Below are positions 56,823 to 64,000 of a DNA stretch of 64,000 nucleotides, one piece after another (position 1 is the stretch's first letter; every line of letters starts with the position of its first letter). Below the pieces are notes generated by a model. It saw only the letters and a program-made list of their open reading frames with translations. It made no database searches and was not told the origin of the DNA. The DNA is from Ornithodoros turicata. Lineage: Eukaryota; Arthropoda; Arachnida; Ixodida; Argasidae. Both the position numbers and the translations under genes were made by a program. The DNA lies in contig NC_088209.1 in assembly GCF_037126465.1 (NCBI RefSeq), forward strand, positions 5,969,947 to 6,033,946. The letters are read 5' to 3'.

Positions 56823-57765
56823 TTACATATACCCTCCCTTACATTCACGAGCGAGGTGATCAGCTGCATCCATAGGTGGGCATTTTCCTGCGGCCTCACT
56901 CATCCTCACCTCACGAAGCATAGACTTTGTTGGCCTCACTCACCGTCACCAAATTTTTCTCACCAGTAACTAAACCTCAGTCACCTTCACCCTCACATTC
57001 CATTTTAAATTTTGCCCTCACAAACCTCACCTGAGGGCATCGGGAACCCGGGAGGCCTCACCATCCACATCCTCACATGCCTTCACCTCATGAGGCTATT
57101 CACAACCCTTATGGCCTCATGTATCTTCACCTCATGAGGTCCTCATCCTCACGTGTCCTCACCCTCATGAGGGCCCTCATGTGATCACGGCGCCTCACGT
57201 ACTTGGCGCCCCACATGGCCTCACGAGTCCTCATCCTCACATGCCTTCATCTCATGAGGGCCCTCATGGCCTCATGTACCTTCTTCTCATGGGGACCCTC
57301 ATGGCCTCACGACATGAGGTTCCTCACAAAGGGCCTCATCCGTGAGGCTCCTCACGGAATACGTTGTACCCTCACGTATATTGTCGGCCTCACGACGACT
57401 GGCCTCATGAGGGCCCTCACGGTGGGTCTCATGAGGGACAATGCCTCACGACTGTCCTCATGAAGAACATTCAGCGTGGTCTGGCCTCACTCACCCTCAC
57501 CTCACGACGATGAGGTGAGGGTGAGGCGTCTTCATGAGGGTCATCATGAGTGAGGACGCCCAGCTATGGTTGCATCACACTTCGCACATCTCCATCTCCC
57601 TTTAAGCTCCGTGATGACCAATCTTGTTCCAGTTTCGCAGTCTCCATGGTCTCCAACGTATTTTCCACTCTGGGTCCTAATCACCAATTCATACAGCCCT
57701 AGCTCTTTTTTTGTTGCAATAAACCTATATCCCCCCCAAATCACGCTTCCGGTCAAGAGATCCAA
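56823..57765 (-). pseudogene. CCHC zinc-knuckle reading frame split by a hAT element
   Basis: On the minus strand 57569-57765 reads GLYELVIRTQSGKYVGDHG and RLVITELKGRWRCAKCDA. Beyond the inserted element, 56823-56870 continues DAADHLARECKGGYM and a stop. Joined through one copy of the target duplication, the two halves give C-x2-C-x4-H-x4-C in a single frame, a retroviral-type zinc knuckle that binds single-stranded nucleic acid. The upstream part is lost in a minisatellite, and I do not recognise the family: it could be a Gag-like or LINE ORF1 remnant, or a host gene. The insertion splits the knuckle between its second Cys and its His. Confidence 0.7.
56871..57568. mobile_element. hAT-like element filled with CCTCA repeats
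   Basis: Ends are CATAGGTGGGC and GCCCAGCTATG (inverted repeat with one mismatch). Flanking octamers are GCTGCATC (56863-56870) and GTTGCATC (57569-57576), a target duplication with one change. Almost all of the 698-bp interior is degenerate CCTCA / TGAGG sequence, including many palindromic CCTCATGAGG words, so it can fold extensively. There is no coding capacity. Confidence 0.85.
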
Positions 57766-57930
57766 CGAGTCAAGAGATCCATCGAGTCAGGAGATCCAAC
57801 CGGTCACGTGACAGGCGAGTCAAGAGATCCAAAGCTTCAAGAGTTCCAACCCGGTCAAGAGATGCAACGAGTCAAGAGATCCAACCGGTCACGTGACAGG
57901 CGAGTCAAGAGATCCAACCAGTCAAAGTGG
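57750..57930. repeat. minisatellite of GAGTCAAGAGATCCAAC
   Basis: GTCAAGAGATCCA-type units of 14-17 bp recur about ten times. A larger block containing CCGGTCACGTGACAGG occurs twice (near 57800 and 57887), giving a two-level repeat. Confidence 0.85.
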
Positions 57931-57944
57931 ATTCTCGACAGAAA

Positions 57945-58095
57945 AAAAAAAGCCTATCCCTTACCATGTTTATTGCAGAACAACAACTTTTTTTAAGGAT
58001 CAGGGCGGGGAGTTTCATCGCCAGGGGCGATACTCTACCCCAGTGCTGGAGGAGAAGCGGGGGATGAAGCAATGGGCCCCGTTACAATTGCAGAA
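57945..58095 (-). mobile_element. solo 3' end of the non-LTR family found at 19972
   Basis: On the plus strand GGAGTTTCATCGC, GGGGCGATACTCTACCCC and GTGCTGGAGG..GCGGGGGATGAA match the 3' untranslated end at 20010-20075. The tail here is AAAAAAAGTTGTTGTTCTGC then AATAAA on the minus strand. This copy is cut to about 150 bp, a strongly 5'-truncated insertion. An ATCGC/GCGAT stem is conserved in both copies. Confidence 0.75.
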
Positions 58096-58110
58096 CGATT
58101 GCGCTGTACG

Positions 58111-58592
58111 TACACTCTAAAAACAGAGGTGGTACGTGGTAGTGGTAGTGGTGGAAGAACTCGCCGTTGTCGGCCGCGACAGACGCCCTGGGGGAGGTGC
58201 GTCCTGGGCCGACTTCTAAGGGAACAGTGCCGACATATATGTCTGAAAGCCTCCGAGGAAAACCCAGGGAAAACCCCAGACAGCACAGCCGGCACCGAGA
58301 TTCGAACCCGGGTACCTCCCTCCCAGTCTCGACGTGACATGGGGTAATCTAAAAACAGAACTTCACCACACAGCTGTGCGCCAATCATAGCCGCGAATGA
58401 TAGGGTTGTCCCTTTTGATTCGAGGAGAGGGGGAGGCGCACGCCTTTTTGGTGGCAATTACCATATATCTAAATTGCCACAAAAAGGCGTACGCCCGTCT
58501 CTCTCCTAGGAATCAGAAGCGATAACTGTATCATTCGTGGCAGTGGTTGGCTCACAGCGTGCTATGCGGTGAAGCTTTGTTTTTAGAGTGTA
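58111..58592. mobile_element. MITE with TACACTCTAAAAACA ends, interrupted by a SINE
   Basis: The left end TACACTCTAAAAACAGA (58111-58127) and right end TGTTTTTAGAGTGTA (58578-58592) are inverted repeats. Inside, arms of about 115 bp share TTCACC..CACAGC, CGAATGATA, GATTC..AGGAGAG and TTGCCAC words in opposite orientation around an ATATAT centre. A SINE at 58128-58347 sits in the left arm. Related copies start at 60799 and 63404. Confidence 0.8.
58128..58347 (-). mobile_element. 5'-shortened tRNA-derived SINE inserted in the MITE
   Basis: On the minus strand GACTGGGAGG, GGTACCCGGGTTCGAATCTC (B box) and GGCTGTGCTGTCTGGGG match the 29869 SINE; the A box is missing. The tail ends in CCACCACTACCACTACC. 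TCTAAAAACAGA flanks it at 58116-58127 and 58348-58359, consistent with a 12-base target duplication within the MITE end. Confidence 0.85.
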
Positions 58593-60798
58593 TAGGATCG
58601 GTGTTCGCGGCCAGCACCGGGAGTGGAGATGGCACTGAAGAACATGAGTACTGCTCGAAGAGAAGTTGTCGTCCTCAGAAGGTGAAACACTGTCTTGCCT
58701 TCCCACAGCCGTGTGAACTGCAGTTCGTCCGATTTCCTTCCCAAAAAATACGAGCCATGCTCGCTGCGGCGGCGTGCTGCTGTATAAATGCCGCGCTTGC
58801 CCCTAATTACTTTTGGGATTTCCCGTCTTCTTGGGACAAGGAACGCACGAACACACGGTGCACACGTTGTAGGTCAGATACACTGGAGCGAGACGCCAAC
58901 TACCGATCGTGCAGCCAGACGCGTAGCAAGTAACAATTGAAACCTATTCATACGCTATCGTGCCATTCCAAAACTGTGACGTGCTGTTCGCACATCATTA
59001 GAAACAAGCGCACCTATTGTTTTGGTAGGCGTCACCATTCTGCAAGTGGACTTCACCTAGCGCACAAATGCATTAGATGAAGCAAACTTTACAAACCTAC
59101 CAGTATGGCTAGACTGCGTTCGTTTCCGCCAGAAATGGCGAAATGTAACGCTTTTATGCCAGGTGAAGCCCACCTTACGGAGCAGCTGGTGTTGCTTCAT
59201 ATCGTTGTCTCCCCTTCGTATTCTTTCTAAAAGTATGTGCATTTTTAGCACGATTTCTCCGCCTGTACCATGGGCGTCCCTGTGACTCTTTTTTCAGCGT
59301 AGGGCAAAGAATTCCCGAAGGGAGAGGGGACGAAAACGTACGACCAATAGACCCAATACAATAGCATGAGGACAATCGAATGCTTTGACATGCAGACGGT
59401 CCTCTGATAATGTTCAAATGATTACACGATATCCGAGCATAATTCTTGACTACCTGCGAGCCTGTGATAAGTCGGTTATCACCAGAATCAAGGTCAACGC
59501 GGCGCAAAGAAAGGTAAAACAAGAGGCGGGAACACTTGCTCCTCTCCCCGAAAATACCGTGCACTTTTCTTTGCGACAATCAAGCAGGCGGGGCTAAAGC
59601 CGAATTTTTACTGCTTTTTGTAGACTATATCGGTTGCGATACAGTGCATAGTTTCGGTTGGGTGTGTGGTTATCAGTGGAGGACTTCATATTTCTGTGAA
59701 AAAAAGTGAAGTTCGCTTGACAATTTTCAAAGTTCAATTGAAAAATAAATTTCCCGCAATTAAAAATTGTCCAAAGCCTTCCTCAATCGTCGCAAAAGTT
59801 TCTAGAAGGTAACTGCCGAAAGTCCGATAATCCTCCGGCGAGTACGTAGCCATTTAGAATATTTTATCACCTTAGGTGAAACACCCTGTACGTTTGATGG
59901 TACGTTTGATGACTCGTGAGGCATACCTGGCCGTTTTTGCCTGAGGCATTGCTAGAGCAATCGACAAAGCCTGTAAAGTGCAGTTGTAATGATAATTTTT
60001 CAAATCATTGTACTTTTTCCAAATCACGAAATCATTGTACTTTCGACAAGAACAAAAATAGAAAAAGGAAGAAACACACTACCGCTCTCTCACTTCTATA
60101 AATTTGTCTCACCGCATTTATTGAAGGCATAAAAAAGTATTTCAGCTTCTGGAGCTCTAATGTCAATTTCTTTTTCGCCTCAAGGTGATCAAGAACGCGA
60201 GATTGCCTTCCCTATCCGCGCTACAACCTACACCGTTAATCGGATTACTTGGACGATTCATTTTAATGAGCATGTCAGTGGCTTCCATTTTTATATTTGT
60301 CGCACTGCTCAATCTATAGAACTCCATACACGGTAGTGCTCTCCTCTATGTTATGTTATGTTATGTTATGTTAGGTTAGGTTACGTTAGGTTAGGTTACG
60401 TTAGGTTAGGTTAGGTTAGGTTAGGTTAGGTTAAACAATAGGGTACGTGAGTTATACGCTGGGTGTTAGTGCCCGTCACGGGACACACAAACTTCACGTT
60501 GTGGTCAAGTGTTGTGTACTGCAGATTCATGTGTGTCCCGTTGACCTCGCGCAGGTAGCTTATGCACATGTAGTCCTGTCATTCGTTTGTCGCTACCTTC
60601 GTGCCCGGTGCGACGCCCTGCCAAATGAGTGGGCCAGGTGTAAAGAAATCAAGAGCTATATACTCAGATATCGTCGAAATGGTTTGAACATTATGAGAGC
60701 ATTCGATTGTCCTGATGCTTGTCCTGTGCATACATGTCCCGTGTTTATCTGTTGTACGTTCTCATCCCCCTCCCCTCCCCGTGAATTAATTACTTTGG
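58345..60798. repeat. tandem segment, copy 1 (2454 bp)
   Basis: It starts TAATCTAAAAACAGAAC and ends GTGAATTAATTACTTTGG, after which copy 2 starts with the same TAATCT words. Contents in order: inverted-repeat MITE, a GC-richer block with a TATAAA (58779), AT-rich DNA containing AGGTGAAACACCCTGTACG (59875-59893), a TTAGG-like pentamer array, and a block with CCCGTCACGGGACACAC. Short open frames inside are shared by the copies but have no recognisable domain. Confidence 0.92.
60348..60433. repeat. TTAGG-type pentamer array, copy 1
   Basis: TTATG units change to TTAGG with a few TTACG units over about 85 bp. TTAGG is the arthropod telomere repeat. Here it is interstitial and degenerate, in the middle of a segmental repeat. 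Confidence 0.92.
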
Positions 60799-63403
60799 TA
60801 ATCTAAAAACAGAACTTCACCACACAGCACGCTGTGCGCCAATCATAGCCGCGAATGATAGGGTTGTCCCTTTTGATTCGAGGAGAGGGGGAGGCGCACG
60901 CTTTTTTGGTGGCAATTACCATATATCGAAATTGCCACAAAAAGGCGTACGCCCGTCTCTCTCCTAGGAATCAGAAGCGATAACTGTATCATTCGTGGCA
61001 GTGGTTGGCTCACAGCGTGCTATGCGGTGAAACTTTGTTTTTATAGTGTATAGGATCGGTGTTCGCGGTCAGCACCGGGAGTGGAGATGGCACTGAAGAA
61101 TATGAGTACTGCTCGAAGAGAAGTTGTCGTCTTCAGAAGCTGAAACACTGTCTTGCCTTCCCACAGCCGTGTGAACTGCAGTTCGTCCGATTTCCTTCCC
61201 AAAAAATACGAGCCATGCTCGCTGCGGCTGCGTGCTGCTGTATAAATGCCGCGCTTGCCCCTAATTACTTTTGGGATTTCCCGTCTTCTTGCGACAAGGA
61301 ACGCACGAACACACGGTGCACACGTTGTAGGTCAGATACACTGGAGCGAGACGCCAACCACCGATCGTGCAGCCAGACGCGTAGCAAGTAACAATTGAAA
61401 CCCATTCATACGCTATCGTGCCATTCCAAAACTGTGACGTGCTGTTCGCACATCATTAGAAACAAGCGCACGCATTGCCTTGGTAGGCGTCACCATTCTG
61501 CAAGTCGACTTCACCTAGCGCACAAATGCATCAGGTGAAGCCCACTTTACAAACCTACCAGTATGGCTAGACTACGTTCGTTTCCGCCAGAAATGGCGAA
61601 ATGTAACGCTTTGATGCCATGTGAAGCCCACCTTACGGAGCAGCTGGTGTTGCTTCATATCGTTGTCTCCCCTTCGTATTCTTTGTAAAAGTATGTGCAT
61701 TTTTAGCACGATTTCTACGCCTGTACCATGGGCGTCCCTGTGACTCTTTTTTCAGCGTAGGGCAAATAATTCCCAAAGGGAGAGGGGACGAAAACGTACA
61801 ACCAACAGACCCAAGACAATAACATGAGGGCAATCGAATGCTTTGACATGCAGACGGTCCTCAGATAATGTCCAAATTATTAGACGATATCCGAGTATAA
61901 TTCTTGACTACCTGCGAGCCTGTGATAAGTTGGTTGTCACCAGCATCAAGGCCAACGCGGCGCAAAGAAAGGTACCTTGTACCTCTCCCCGCAAATACCG
62001 TGCGCACTTCTTTGCGACAATCAAGCAGGCGGGGCTAAAGCCGAATTTTTACTGATTTTTTAAGACTATATTTGTTGCGATAGAGTGCATAGTTTCGGTT
62101 GGGTGTGTGGTTATCAGTGTACGACTTTATATTTCTGTGAAAAAAAAAGTGAGGTTCGCTTGACAATTTTCAAAGTTCAATTGAAAAATAAATTTCCCGC
62201 AATTAAAAATTGTCCAAAGCCTTCCTCAATCGTCGCAAAAGATTCTAGAAGGTAATTGCCGGAAGTCCGACAATCCTCCGGCGAGTACGTAGCCATTTAG
62301 AATATTTTATCACCTTAGGTGAAACACCCTGTACGTTTGATGCCTCGTGAGGCGTACCTGGCCGTTTTTGCCTGAGGCATTGCTAGAGCAATCGACAAAG
62401 CCTGTAAAGTGCAGTTGTAATGATAATTTTTCAAATCATTGTACTTTTTCCAAATCACGAAATCATTGTACTTTCAACAAGAACAAAAATAGAAAAAGGA
62501 AGAAACACACTACCGCTCTCTCACTTCTATAAATTTGTCTCAACGCATTTATTGAAGGCATAAAAAAGTATTTCAGTTTCTGGTGCTCTAATGTCAATTT
62601 CTTTTTCGCCTCAAGATAATCAAGAACGCGAGATTGCCTTCCCTATCCGTGCTACAACCTGCACCGTTCCTCGGATTACTTGGACGATTCATTTTAATGA
62701 GCATGTCAGTGGCTTCCATTTTTATATTTGTCGCACTGCTCAATCTATAGAACTCCATACACGGGAGTGCTCTCCTCTAGGCTAGGCTAGGCTAGGTTAG
62801 GCTAGGCTAGGCTAGGCTAGGCTAGGCTAGGTTAGGCTAGGCTAGGCTAGGCTAGGCTAGGCTAGGCTAGGCTAGGCTAGGCTAGGCTAGGTTAGGTTAG
62901 GTTAGGTTCGGTTCGGTTCGGTTCGGTTAGGTTCGGTTCGGTTCGGTTGGGTTGGTTGGGCTGGGTTGGGTTGGGTTGGGTTGGGTTGGGTAGGGTAGGG
63001 TAAGGTTAGGTTAGGTTAGGTAAGGTAAGGTAAGGTAAGGTAATAGGGTACGTTAGTTATACGCTGGGTGTTAGTGCCCGTCACGGGACACACAAACTTC
63101 ACGTTGTGGTCAACTGTTGTGTACTGCAGATTCATGTGTGTCCCGTTGACCTCGCGCAGGTAGCTTATGCACATGTAGTCCTGTCATTCGTTTGTCGCTA
63201 CCTTCGTGCCCGGTGCGACGCCCTGCCAAATGAGCGGGCCAGGTGTAAAGAAATCAAGAGCTATATACTCAGATATCGTCGAAATGGTTTGAACATTATG
63301 AGAGCATTCGATTGTCCTGATGCTTGTCCTGTGCATACATGTCCCGTGTTTATCTGTTGTACGTTCTCATCCCCCTCCCCTCCCCGTGAATGAATTACTT
63401 TGG
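60799..63403. repeat. tandem segment, copy 2 (2605 bp)
   Basis: The order of contents is the same as in copy 1 and they are highly similar by eye. Differences include ACAGCACGCTGTG where copy 1 has ACAGCTGTG, and several small indels around 61960-62000. Most of the 151-bp length difference is the larger pentamer array. Confidence 0.92.
62777..63042. repeat. expanded, zoned pentamer array, copy 2
   Basis: Successive zones of CTAGG, TTAGG, TTCGG, TTGGG, TAGGG and TAAGG units extend for about 265 bp. It is the positional equivalent of the 85-bp array in copy 1. The flanks (CTCTCCTCTA before and AATAGGGTACGT after) are the same in both copies. Confidence 0.93.
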
Positions 63404-64000
63404 TAATCTAAAAACAGAACTTCACCACACAGCACGCTGTGCGCCAATCATAGCCGCGAATGATAGGGTTGTCCCTTTTGATTCGAGGAGAGGGCGAGGC
63501 GCACGCTTTTTTGGTGGCAATTACCATATATCTAAATTGCCACAAAAAGGCGTACGCCCGTCTCTCTCCTAGGAATCAGAAGCGATAACTGTATCATTCG
63601 TGGCAGTGGTTGGCTCACAGCGTGCTATGCGGTGAAGCTTTGTTTTTAGAGTGTATAGGATCGGTGTTCGCGGTCAGCACCGGGAGTGGAGATGGCACTG
63701 AAGAATATGAGTACTGCTCGAAGAGAAGTTGTCGTCTTCAGAAGCTGAAACACTGTCTTGCCTTCCCACAGCCGTGTGAACTGCAGTTCGTCCGATTTCC
63801 TTCCCAAAAAATACGAGCCATGCTCGCTGCGGCGGCGTGCTGCTGTATAAATGCCGCGCTTGCCCCTAATTACTTTTGGGATTTCCCGTCTTCTTGCGAC
63901 AAGGAACGCACGAACACACGGTGCACACGTTGTAGGTCAGATACACTGGAGCGAGACGCCAACCACCGATCGTGCAGCCAGACGCGTAGCAAGTAACAAT
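63404..64000. repeat. tandem segment, copy 3 (partial, cut by the window edge)
   Basis: It begins TAATCTAAAAACAGAAC directly after GAATGAATTACTTTGG, with the MITE (to about 63655) and the first part of the following block. The sequence continues beyond the window. Confidence 0.92.

Noticed and set aside
58547..58933. A 128-codon Cys-rich frame repeated in the tandem copies as a gene
   Set aside because: It starts inside a MITE arm, copy 2 loses the start region, and there is no domain. Shared frames are expected from recent duplication alone.

Overview
The window looks like repeat-dominated nuclear DNA of an arthropod, most probably a tick or another chelicerate. That is an inference from pentanucleotide arrays built around TTAGG (the arthropod telomere motif), a copia-type element primed by a half initiator-Met tRNA, tRNA-derived SINEs, RNase H-bearing non-LTR retrotransposons, many short hAT-like elements and spliced reading frames. 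No bacterial-style gene, operon, rRNA, functional tRNA or CRISPR array is visible.

Layout. 1-14.7 kb is AT-rich non-coding DNA with small DNA-transposon relics (4.3-5.3, 6.3-6.5, 8.1-8.3 kb), an inverted pair of interspersed repeats (8.5-9.1 and 10.3-10.7 kb), a pogo/Tigger-like transposase relic (10.7 kb) and a 2.9-kb imperfect palindrome (11.55-14.41 kb). The one plausible host-gene piece is a terminal coding exon on the plus strand (14758-15002) followed by about 2.2 kb of 3' UTR and an AATAAA signal near 17.2 kb. 17.2-25.4 kb is mostly featureless, with a 5'-truncated non-LTR retrotransposon on the minus strand (19.97-21.48 kb). A 74-bp satellite fills 25.44-29.44 kb; each unit can form a 9-bp stem hairpin. 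A tRNA-derived SINE with perfect target duplications follows at 29.87 kb. A 238-bp satellite fills 32.1-40.56 kb and is interrupted by a truncated copia element (40.56-42.15 kb).

42.4-48.6 kb holds a decayed two-gene DNA transposon: a THAP / HTH / DDE transposase on the plus strand and a convergent spliced gene encoding a SWIM zinc finger and a YqaJ-type nuclease. This combination resembles the ISL2EU (IS4EU) type. A Ty3/Gypsy fragment and a SINE sit inside it. 49.4-56.7 kb is a four-level nest: a non-LTR retrotransposon was cut by a copia element, which was cut by a TTAA-flanked element, which was cut by a hAT element. At each of the three joins the target duplication is visible, and removing the copia and TTAA insertions restores the host element's reading frame. 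At 56.8-57.8 kb a hAT element full of CCTCA repeats has split a CCHC zinc knuckle. From 58.1 kb to the end a 2.45-2.6 kb segment is tandemly repeated (two full copies and a third cut by the window edge), each beginning with an inverted-repeat element and containing a TTAGG-related pentamer array.

The parts do not act as one pathway. Almost every coding piece carries stops or frameshifts; the intact-looking ones are the 14.76-kb exon and the YqaJ exon. The value of the window is as a readable stratigraphy of insertions, satellite homogenisation and element decay.
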